Below are positions 18,002-26,400 of a stretch of DNA of 64,000 nucleotides, in pieces (position 1 is the first letter of the stretch; every line of letters starts with the position of its first letter). The stretch spans positions 436,387 to 500,386 of the forward strand of contig NZ_AYZG01000051.1 in NCBI RefSeq assembly GCF_001436695.1. The letters are read 5' to 3'. Made by a program: the position numbers and the translations under genes. Under the pieces are notes generated by a model. It searched no databases. It was not told the DNA's origin and saw only the letters and a list, made by a program, of their open reading frames with translations. This DNA is from Lactobacillus taiwanensis DSM 21401. Lineage in GTDB: Bacteria > Bacillota > Bacilli > Lactobacillales > Lactobacillaceae.

Positions 18002-20431
18002 TTAATTATTACGCTTGCGTTTTGAAATGCCAAGGCCAATAGTCCCTAACATTGAGCTTACAGCACCTAAAATTGCTGCAGCAATACCATTTTTAGCTCC
18101 CGCCTTTGGAAGCTTAGATTGCGTAGTCTTCTTAACTGAAGTAGGTGGAACTTCTGGAGTACGTGGAGTATCAGGAGTATGTGGTGTGTTTGGTGTTTCA
18201 GGAGTCGTTGGAGTATGTGGAGTGTCTGGTGTGCTTGGTGTTTCAGGAGTCGTTGGAATATTTGGAATTGGAGTCACAGGTTGGTGTGGCTTTAAGTTAT
18301 ATCCACCAATTAAATCCCAATCAACAGGTTTACCCCATTCACCTGGAAGAGCTGCACTATTTGCGGCATCTTTATCAAGTACACCCATCATGTCTGCATT
18401 TTCACTACCATCATCCCAAATCCAATCACCTTGGTTAGTCATTTTTGCTAAAACAGTAGTAGTGTTATCAGGATTAATTTGTAATAAGAAACTTGGTGCC
18501 CAAGTTGCATGCATACCTTTTCCAGCAACTTCACCACGATTAGTGATGTAAGAAGTGATCAAAAGTTGATCGTCTCTTCCTTCAACTGGAACAGCATAGT
18601 ATGAGTAAGTAGCAGTACGCCAGTTAGCTGGAACAGCATAGTATGAGTAAGTAGCAGTACGCCAGTTAGCTGGAACAGAAGCAGTTAATACAACACCAGA
18701 TTCATTCAACGGAACGTATCCATGTGTTAAATTATCGGAAACATATCCAATCATAGCAACATTATCACCAACCGCCTTGTTAGCAGCCATCCAAGCATCA
18801 TCATTACTACCACGGTTTAATCTAGTTGCAGCAAATAAGTAATACTTATTACCTAAGCGAACTACATCAGGACGTTCAATTTCATCGCTTACCATTGGAG
18901 AACTAATAAGTGGTGTATAAATATGGTCTACGCCAGGATTCTTAATGTCATCATTTAATTTGATAATACCAATTGCAGCATTTGACCACTTGGCTCTGTC
19001 CTTAATATCATTATTAGATAAAATTTGGAAGAAATCACCTAAGTTATCCTTGTTAGAACCACCATAATTTAACCATTGATAAATTTGGTTAGCACCTTGG
19101 TAATTTTCAGTACCAGTACTTGCTTCAAAGACAAGATAACGATTGCCATCTTCACCATCAATCACGTGAGCATCACGCATTGCAATGTTATCTGCACCCT
19201 TATTAGTCTTCTTCCATTGATCATAAGTTTGGTAGTGATATCCATCACCTTCAAAGACAATATGATCATTATCAACGTGCGCAATAGAAATCTTATCTTG
19301 AGCCTTTTCAAGGTTTAAGTAAATAGTAGCGCTGGCAATCTTTTGGTGATTAGTATTGTTATCACTTGTATCAACCTTAGTGTAGTAAAGTTGTACTGAA
19401 CCATCTTTGTTTAAAGTTGCTGATCCAGACCATTGTTGAATAACTGGAGTACCTAAACCAAAAATAGGTCCAGCATTCTTCCAGTTATTGAAGTTGTTAT
19501 CACCGTACTTGTTATAAAGAAGATAAATGTGGTTATCATTGGTATTTGGAACTCCCATCATTCCAATTACTAATTGATATCCATTCCAATTAGAAACATA
19601 ACCAGTTTTTGCGTCTTGAACAGGCCATGAATCCCAAATTTCCAAGTCTTCAACTTTTCCAGTTTGAGCATCAAGGGTTTTAGCAGCAGGCATGTTCTTA
19701 ATCTTACTTGCATTAAAGAAAGGAACAGCATAACGAGAATCTTGTTCAATTAAGGTCTTTGCAATCTTCTTAAAGTCATTATAAGTTAATTGAGTTCCAC
19801 TCTTGGCTTGTGTAGAAAAGTTGATCTTATTTAATTCATTAATTTGGTCATCAGTTAACTTGCTAGTATCTACACCAGATTCTTCAACAATATCTTTGAT
19901 TTAGCCTTTTAATTCAGCCTTATTAGAAGAATTATTATCAGCTTCTTTTACTGAGGCTTCTTTATCTTCATTAGCACTATTTGTTGTATTAGCTGCTTTA
20001 TTTTGCTTTACTGAATCTTTCTTTTCAGTTTGAATAACTGGAGCAGCAACTTTTCTATCATCATTTTTTACCTTATCATCAGCAACTGAAGAATTCGATA
20101 AAGTCTTATCACTATTCGTCAGTGCAGCTTCTACTACACTAGTGTTATCCTTCTTAGTAGCTTTATTTTCAGCTACTGTTTCTTTATTTGCTTTTACAGC
20201 TGTATCATCAGATTTTTTATCTGTATCAGTAGTAGTTTCTACTTGATTACTAGTTTCATTTTTTGTAGTGGCGGTTACTGCAACAGTTTGATTTTCATTA
20301 ACATTATCTGCATTAGTAGTAGCAGCATTTGCAGTTGAAGCACTTAATACAATTGCTGCAGTAGATAAAGTTCCCATTAATAAAGATTTTCCGCTTAAAG
20401 ATATCTTTTTATGATTTTTATTTTCCAACAT
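18002..20431 (-). pseudogene. inuJ: Inulosucrase (GH68 fructosyltransferase), interrupted by a stop codon
   Basis: A cell-wall fructosyltransferase that makes inulin-type fructan from sucrose. The 809-codon frame from ATG 20431 has a signal peptide ending near ANAA, a variable Thr/Asn-rich region, GH68 motifs (EIWDSWPVQ nucleophile, RDA, and DEIERPD acid/base), a Thr/Pro repeat region and an LPKAG sortase-type anchor with TM and KRKR tail. It is broken twice: an in-frame TAA at 19901-19903 (one change from CAA) and a 42-bp tandem duplication at 18586-18669. The second part can only be made from an internal start (such as ATG 19693) without export. Symbol by similarity to the L. johnsonii/gasseri enzymes. 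Confidence 0.88.
18586..18669. repeat. Perfect 42-bp tandem duplication inside the inulosucrase gene
   Basis: Two identical 42-base units (18586-18627 and 18628-18669) encode a repeated 14-residue segment, [14 protein letters not shown]. The first 9 bases of the unit (CTGGAACAG) recur right after the second copy, the footprint expected of slippage between short direct repeats. A single copy is usual in GH68 enzymes. Confidence 0.95.
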
Positions 20432-20446
20432 CTTTTTCCTCCTGCA

Positions 20447-20462
20447 TGTTAAGCGTTTAACA
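20447..20462. promoter_or_regulatory. LacI-type operator 1 upstream of inulosucrase
   Basis: TGTTAAGCGTTTAACA is an almost perfect palindrome centred on CG, the pattern of LacI/GalR-family operators (sugar-specific regulators or CcpA-like). It lies just before the ribosome site (GGAGGAAAAAG) of the inulosucrase gene. Confidence 0.55.
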
Positions 20463-20558
20463 TTTTCAAATAACAGACTATCATCTTTTTACAAAAAAAT
20501 AAATATAATTTTGAAAAAACTGTATAGAATTAAATAAAATCAAAATTTTATTTATAAA

Positions 20559-20574
20559 TGTTAATCGCTTATCA
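20559..20574. promoter_or_regulatory. LacI-type operator 2 upstream of inulosucrase
   Basis: TGTTAATCGCTTATCA agrees closely with operator 1 (read on its other strand). The centres are 112 bp apart and flank the region where the promoter must lie. Confidence 0.5.
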
Positions 20575-20590
20575 ATTTTATATCAAACGC

Positions 20591-20630
20591 AAAAAAACCG
20601 CCTTAGATGTTGCTCTAAAGCAGTTTTTAT
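20591..20630 (-). terminator. Displaced host terminator of the tmRNA gene
   Basis: A 15-bp stem (two G-U) with loop TGTTGC and a T tract on the minus strand, lying just beyond the left att core. It matches in position and sequence style the terminator at 56918-56956 next to the intact tmRNA. It is best read as the original tmRNA terminator, separated from its gene by the prophage. Confidence 0.8.
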
Positions 20631-20639
20631 TCCATATAG

Positions 20640-20652
20640 TGGAGATGAGGGG
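20640..20652. other. Attachment site core, end far from integrase
   Basis: TGGAGATGAGGGG is repeated exactly at 56966-56978, where it is the 3' end of the tmRNA gene. The homology continues loosely through the adjacent terminator. This copy marks the outer end of the prophage. Confidence 0.88.
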
Positions 20653-20745
20653 TCTCATTTTTTACATCAAATAATGTTTATTATAGATTAATCCATGCTT
20701 TTAACGGTATTTTCGCCCATTACTAAACATGGTTGTATGATTTTT

Positions 20746-20765
20746 TTGTATCAATTTTGTATCAA
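20746..20765. repeat. Putative integrase arm-binding repeats, left end
   Basis: Two direct copies of TTGTATCAA spaced 11 bp (one helical turn). The same pair with the same spacing lies at 56891-56910, on the other side of the core in attP. Arrangement fits arm-type sites of tyrosine recombinases. Confidence 0.6.
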
Positions 20766-20770
20766 AAAAA

Positions 20771-20802
20771 GCCGTGTCACGTCTTACTCTCCATGACACA
20801 GC
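20771..20802. repeat. Imperfect hairpin related to the 5627-5662 terminator
   Basis: GCCGTGTCACGTCTTACTCT and the following CCATGACACAGC resemble the hairpin at 5627-5662 (shared GTCTTACTC loop and CATGAC arm). It has an A-run before it but lacks a clean T-run after it. Confidence 0.4.
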
Positions 20803-20841
20803 AAATAAAATTATATCATTTTTCTACTATTATATAAGCAC

Positions 20842-20889
20842 AAAAATAAGCCACTCCAGAGAACTTAATCTCCAGAGTGGCTTATTTTT
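20842..20889 (-). terminator. Terminator of the phage late operon (after lysin)
   Basis: A 13-bp stem (AATAAGCCACTC core) continued by a 3-bp inner stem, with a T-run on the minus strand. It touches the lysin stop codon. Confidence 0.88.
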
Positions 20890-21821
20890 TATTTAAATGT
20901 TCCCCACGGTGTATTTCCTTGACGACAAACTAAATAGCCATATTGGTCATCTTCACGTGGTTGTCTAATCCAAACATAACCATCATGTCTACTATAGGCA
21001 TCATATTTAATTACTGAACCAGCTGGTAAGGTAGTGATAATGTCACTAGTAAGCTTGGCTCCTTTTCTCAAATTAATTGGGCGATCGGTGATAAAAGTAC
21101 CATCCTCTTTAACCCACTTATCTCCAAAATTATCAATCCAACTATTAGGTACTACAGGTACTTTAGCTGGTTGTGATACAGATACTGTAGTTTCTAATTC
21201 CAATAAATTAATATTTCCATCCACATCCATACCACGCCAGTTATTCGTAAACTGCCAGATAATCACGCCCTCCATAGAAGGAAAATAATTGAAATCCGGA
21301 GTATTTGTTGCCCCTTTATAAGGATAAGCAGCAACCCATAAACAATTAGGGTAATTTTCCAAAATTCTAGCCGTATTAATCTTATTTTTCATAAGCGCAG
21401 CTCCAGAATATAACAGTGGCTTATACCCTGCACTCACGATTGTATCTAAAAACTTTAAAATTGCAGTTGTGTTATCTTCACGATTACCTCCAGTTTCATT
21501 TCCACTTCCTTGTTCATAGTCACAAGCTAGATAACTGCCCGGCTCAATGCCAACTAATTTAGCTGATGATACTGCATAGTTTCCTTCTTGAACTGCCAAA
21601 TTAGGATCATTACTAAATCTTGCATAATGATAATCCATGGTTATCATATTATTAGCTTTGGCACTCTCTACCTGAGCTTGGGCTTTTGGATTTCTATAGT
21701 CCAATCCTTCTGAAGTTTTCACAATAGCAAACTTAGCACCTGCTCTGGCCATAGCTGATAAATCAGTTCCTTGAAAACTGGATACATCTATACCATAACT
21801 TCTTTTTTCTACTTTATTCAT
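20889..21821 (-). CDS. Endolysin: GH25 muramidase with C-terminal SH3-type wall-binding domain
   Basis: Cleaves the glycan strand of host peptidoglycan at lysis. The N-terminal GH25 domain (about residues 5-195) shows YGIDVSSFQG, the catalytic ACDYEQ stretch and WVAAYP. The C-terminal 80 residues form a bacterial SH3 (SH3_5-like) domain. No signal peptide is seen, so release needs the holin. I place the start at ATG 21821 (GGTGG upstream, 8-base overlap with the holin stop) rather than 21836. Confidence 0.92.
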   Translation of the reverse strand: MNKVEKRSYGIDVSSFQGTDLSAMARAGAKFAIVKTSEGLDYRNPKAQAQVESAKANNMITMDYHYARFSNDPNLAVQEGNYAVSSAKLVGIEPGSYLACDYEQGSGNETGGNREDNTTAILKFLDTIVSAGYKPLLYSGAALMKNKINTARILENYPNCLWVAAYPYKGATNTPDFNYFPSMEGVIIWQFTNNWRGMDVDGNINLLELETTVSVSQPAKVPVVPNSWIDNFGDKWVKEDGTFITDRPINLRKGAKLTSDIITTLPAGSVIKYDAYSRHDGYVWIRQPREDDQYGYLVCRQGNTPWGTFK

Positions 21822-22161
21822 TCTTTCCACCTTCATTGGATAACTTCATTATAGCTACCGCTTTTTCAATTGCACCAGAAAGTTGGTCATCGCTAGGTGC
21901 TGGTAAATGAGCATCTGCATAAAAATTCTTAATTTTAACTTTAGCTTGTTCTTTCTTTTCAGCACCTTTTTCTGAACTATCCTTTAAATCATAAACTACA
22001 TTGGTAGCAACTTGACCCAAAGTATCAACTACAAAAGCTAAAGCATCTCCTTTAGCTCGTTTTTTATCAATTTCTGTCTTATGTTTTTGATACCAAAACA
22101 CAAAATATGAAACTACTAGCGCAACAATTACTGCAGATACATCAATAAAAATGCTATTCAT
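21814..22161 (-). CDS. Phage holin, LL-H family
   Basis: One N-terminal membrane segment (residues about 6-24), then a charged helical domain with a conserved alanine/lysine pattern as in the Lactobacillus phage LL-H holin family. 115 residues. It overlaps the lysin gene, the usual holin-lysin coupling. Confidence 0.8.
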   Translation of the reverse strand: MNSIFIDVSAVIVALVVSYFVFWYQKHKTEIDKKRAKGDALAFVVDTLGQVATNVVYDLKDSSEKGAEKKEQAKVKIKNFYADAHLPAPSDDQLSGAIEKAVAIMKLSNEGGKNE

Positions 22162-22355
22162 TATTTAGTCTCCTTTAAGTCTTTAATACGTAGCTTTAAA
22201 ACTTTCGCATATTTAGCCATTACTTGTTTTTGTTGTTTCAATAGTTCTAATTGGTTAGCAGATACAGTCTGTTTATTTTGCTTTGACAAAAATTGAGATA
22301 GCTTTGCTCGCTTTACGTTTAGCTTCTCCAATTCCTTCTCTAACTTATTATTCAT
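22161..22355 (-). CDS. Small coiled-coil phage protein in the lysis module
   Basis: 64 residues, almost entirely charged helix (two Lys/Leu-rich heptad stretches). Not recognised. It overlaps both neighbours by a few bases, so it is co-translated with the lysis genes. Confidence 0.6.
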   Translation of the reverse strand: MNNKLEKELEKLNVKRAKLSQFLSKQNKQTVSANQLELLKQQKQVMAKYAKVLKLRIKDLKETK

Positions 22356-22605
22356 TGTTTTTCCTACTTTCTAATCTAGTAACTTGTCTTTTAAGCCTCT
22401 CGCTATCTTTTAAAAGCTTGTCATAAGCTTCTTCTGCCTGAAGCCATCGTTTACGATATAGTTCTACATCTTCTTTTAGCTCTTCTTTCTTTTCCTTAGC
22501 ATTCGAATAATCAGTCTGTTTTAAAGTATTAAAAATCGTTAATAATCCCACAACACTAGAAATAAGAAGCGCGATTTTTTGAACAAAATCAATCCATTCT
22601 TGCAC
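22348..22605 (-). CDS. Membrane-anchored coiled-coil phage protein
   Basis: 85 residues: one N-terminal membrane segment (about 8-27) followed by a long charged coiled coil. Not recognised by name. The layout suits an accessory lysis protein or second holin, but this is inferred from position only. Confidence 0.6.
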   Translation of the reverse strand: MQEWIDFVQKIALLISSVVGLLTIFNTLKQTDYSNAKEKKEELKEDVELYRKRWLQAEEAYDKLLKDSERLKRQVTRLESRKNNE

Positions 22606-22614
22606 TTCCTATCC

Positions 22615-23025
22615 CTACTTTCTTTTCATGCCAGGTGATCTTGATGCACATACTTGAACTAACAGCAAAATTCCAAATTGATAAATAGCTGCCATTAATA
22701 ATGAATAATTTTGAAAGGCTAATACATATCCAATTTCTAAAACAATAAGGATTGTTAAAAGAAAAGCGCTGGTAGTTAGCAGACAAATATTTGCTAACGG
22801 ACTTTTAGCGCCAGCTAAAACGTAAGCAAAATAAAAGACGCCAATCACAATTGCAATAGCGTCAATCAAGTCATTATTAAAAAAGTTAGTCCATTCGGGT
22901 GGCCATAAGAAAAAATCATCACAAATCAAGAGAAATCCGCCAGATAAAACTAGCATCAAACCAATAATCAAATGAAGAGGATTATGTTTTACATTCTCCC
23001 ATAATTGCTCCACTTCTTTGCTCAT
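22615..23025 (-). CDS. Four-helix phage membrane protein in the lysis module
   Basis: 136 residues with four hydrophobic segments and a short basic tail. Not recognised. Its ATG shares a base with the stop of the next gene upstream. It may take part in lysis or in exclusion of other phages. Confidence 0.6.
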   Translation of the reverse strand: MSKEVEQLWENVKHNPLHLIIGLMLVLSGGFLLICDDFFLWPPEWTNFFNNDLIDAIAIVIGVFYFAYVLAGAKSPLANICLLTTSAFLLTILIVLEIGYVLAFQNYSLLMAAIYQFGILLLVQVCASRSPGMKRK

Positions 23026-23285
23026 TATGATTCACTTGCTTTCTCATCACTTTCTGCCATTACCTCATCTTGTGCAGACCATACTTTAGCTTGGAAGTCT
23101 TGTAAGTCTTTTCGTACAGCAGATTTATTCTTATCATATAGATCACGGTCAGTAATAATCATATTGATGTTATCACTACCACCAGACGCATTAGCTTCAT
23201 AAATATTGGCATTAAAAGTAGCTACTTGCTTATCTTCTACCATTGAACGACCTGAAATTGCGATTGATTTACTTGTTCTTAACAT
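23025..23285 (-). CDS. Small phage protein of unknown function (86 aa)
   Basis: Soluble, acidic at the C-terminus, with a beta-rich N-terminal half. Not recognised. It lies between the tail-fibre gene and the lysis genes, overlapping the 52-residue frame upstream. Confidence 0.6.
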   Translation of the reverse strand: MLRTSKSIAISGRSMVEDKQVATFNANIYEANASGGSDNINMIITDRDLYDKNKSAVRKDLQDFQAKVWSAQDEVMAESDEKASES

Positions 23286-23427
23286 CTTTATTGTTCTCCT
23301 TTTCTGCCTTTAATTGGTTTACTTCTTGAGTTAGTTCATCAATTTTCACTTGTAAAATTGCATTGTTATACTCACTAGTCGCTAACTTGTTAATTAATTT
23401 TTGTGAAATTGCGTTGTCATTATTCAT
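23269..23427 (-). CDS. 52-residue coiled-coil phage protein
   Basis: Starts at ATG 23427, overlapping the tail-protein stop by 8 bases, and ends inside the next gene. It encodes a heptad-rich helix (ILQVKIDELTQEVNQLKAEK). The tight overlaps on both sides support translation. Small genes of this kind (XkdX-like position) are common after the tail-fibre gene. Confidence 0.6.
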   Translation of the reverse strand: MNNDNAISQKLINKLATSEYNNAILQVKIDELTQEVNQLKAEKENNKDVKNK

Positions 23428-26400
23428 TTATTTGTTTCTCCAATCTATTTACTTTATCTTTTAATTTCTTAATTACTGGTAAGAGCGCAGGCGCTATTCT
23501 TTCATATTGAATACCTTCGATTTCATGTGTTTCTGGATTTCGACTAACTAAGAGATCTAAGCCAGCATCAGCTAAGTCTTCTGCAATCATGCCGAAGTAT
23601 TTTTCAGGTTTGATATGACGTTTACCGGCCTCATATCTTTCCTTTTGGCCTTTATCGGTCCAAATAGCTGTAGGCAAATTTAAAAGTTTATCGCCATATT
23701 CGGTTGAATAGCTACGTTGAATATTGGTTTTGTATTTTGATGCTGAGGTTGAACGCACTAGGGCACCATCGTCTGCTATATGCAGATTAGGCGCTGCACC
23801 AGTCGTTCTCCAATATGTAGTTGGCATATGAACATAATTAGCATCTATTTCAATACGATCTCCAACTTTTGAATTAAAAGTTCCAATCCAAATATGTGGA
23901 CGTTCTCCCACCATAACTTTACTCTGATTGAACTTAAGACCACCGGTTAAATAAGTAGTATTTGCACTATTTATTGTGGCATTTCCATATTTAGTAACCG
24001 TCATAACAGCGCCATTTTTTGTGGAATCTAGTCCGGTACCTGTATTAATTATGCCATCATAATTCGTGGTTTTTATACTTACGGCATTTGGAGAGAGCAA
24101 GTCCATCCCGTATACCCCTTCAGAAAAAATGTCATATGAACGTTTTATTATTCCATACTTGGGATTAGCATCAGAATAAGATCCCGCTAAACCTAAAGAA
24201 TTTCTATCATCCAAAATCATCTGTCCATCTTGGAAAAATACACCCATTCCCCAATAGTTTGTAACGCTCATAGTTCCATTGTTAAGATCAATATTCAGAT
24301 TTCCATTAGTGGAAGCAATACGGCCTTTTTGGAATAGAATCTCACCACTGTTAAGATTAATCTTCAAGTTAGCACCATTAATAGTACCCGTAGTAATGTT
24401 GTTCGCATTTAGATTGATCACGTTGATCCTGCCCGCGTCAAGCGTACCTGTATTAATCTTATCTGCTGAAATATTTGTGATCGCTGCATTAGGGATGAAT
24501 GCTTTACCACTAAATACAGTAGAAGAAGCATCCATGTAGATTTTGTCGTTTTGAATCAAGGTATTGCCGGCTGCTACATTAATTTGGGCTAAAACTTGGT
24601 CGTTAATGGCCGGTTTCCAAGGTGTAGCTACAGAACCTTCTTCCATTTGAATATCAGTAATACCTAGCAAGTTACTATTACCATCTGTTGAACCATTATT
24701 ATCAAATCTAAGATATCCTTCTTCAGATTCACCAGTATTAATAGTAACTGTAACGTATTCAGCATGACTAGGCGAATATCGACGTAAATTTATAGGCTGA
24801 ATGATATATTCAAAGTCTTTATTGCTATTTCTTTTTCGTCCTAAAAAATAAAGATCACTATTTCTAACGTTTACAGAAGCAAAAGCATAGAAAGAAATAG
24901 TGTAAGTAGTATGTGGTTGAACGTAAAACCTTGCGCTACTTACAATTACTTCATTAGTTTTAGATGGATTATTTATCCATAGAACGTTTTCCGTACTATT
25001 TTTCCAAAAGCTGTGTTTTCCTAAAGTTAAACTACCATTTGAATTCGTATACCATCCATTTAAATTCTGAAAATTACCAGAATTTAAAACCAAATTACGC
25101 GAAGTATTGTTGATTCGAAGATTTAAATTGTTGACATTCTGAGTAATTTGGCTCTGCACGCCACTTACTTTGTTAGTAATTTCGTTACGGATAGTTCCAG
25201 CTGTTTGACTGATCTGTGATTGTAAGTTCCCATAGTTGCTTGAAACTGTAGATTGCAATCCTTTCACAGTTTGGTTTAAAGCAGAGTAATCAGACTGATT
25301 GGCTTTATCCTCAGGAGATGGACTCCAATCAGTAGCTTGATTTCCCTCCTCAAGCTTAGGTTTAGCGATATGAAAAGGTTTATTTTTACTACTATCTTGT
25401 CGAATATACATTTTTAGCCCATAACAATCACTTTGTGTTGTAAAAGTTAATTTTTTATCTTTTCGACCTGCTGTATTTGGAAAATTATTCCCACTAAATC
25501 GATGATCTTCATAAGTATTGGTTGTCTTAGTACAGTTTGAGTCTTTATATTCAACAAAGAAGAATTGATTATTACCTTTATCTGTTACATCCTGATATAT
25601 CAAATCAAAGCTAAAAGTATATGTGGTATTTGGTTTTGCTGGAATGTTTTGAATTAAATCACCTTTAGGTATTTCTACTCCAGGTGATTTCCAATTAACT
25701 ACATAATTACCATTTGTCTGCCAGAATCCATGTAAATTCGTATCAAAATTAGAATTACGAATAAGGTTGGTTCCACCAATCCTGATATTATCAACTTTAG
25801 CAACCACACTCTGTAATCCCGTTGCATTCTGAGTAATCTGGCTCTGCACGCCACTTACTTTATGGTCAACATCAGTTTTAGAATAATATGAACTAAATTG
25901 CTGGCTGTTAGCTGTAATACGGGCCGATAGTTGTGAAGTTATACTATTCACACGTTCTTGTTCGTCTTCAGGCGCTGGCGTCCAAGCTGTCGATTTATTT
26001 CCTTCTTCGACTTTAACTTCTGTAAAAAATAACCAACCTGTTTCGTTATTTGTTGATCCATTATTATCAAATCTAATATATGCTTCATCATTTTCCCCAG
26101 AATTAAAAGTTAAGTCTTTTATATAATCTACTTTGCTGGGAGATAATCTTTTAGCATCAATTACGTGATTTATTGAAGAATATTTATTTGTTTCACCATA
26201 TTTTCTAGACAAAATAAATACATCATAACTAGAAACATTAGCTGAACTAAATCCTTTAAAACTTACTACATAAGTTGTATTTCTTTTTAAAGGAAAGTAA
26301 TTCGATTCAGCATAGTTTTCTTCGCTTGAACTATTTTTCAATAAAAATAATGGCTTAGTTTTTGAATAATAAAAATCATGATTAGCTATCTCCGGTCCAC

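Larger units (their letters stand above)
20653..20841. other. Phage left-end non-coding region
   Basis: Between the att core and the lysin terminator there is no gene. The region holds the integrase arm-type repeats (20746-20765) and an imperfect hairpin (20771-20802). Confidence 0.6.

Noticed and set aside
18015-18551. Long Val/Gly/Ser-rich plus-strand frame opposite the inulosucrase tail
   Set aside because: An artefact of the repetitive Thr/Pro-coding DNA on the other strand.
22589-22786. 65-codon minus frame overlapping the four-helix membrane protein
   Set aside because: Runs in another frame of a well-supported gene and has no separate start signal.
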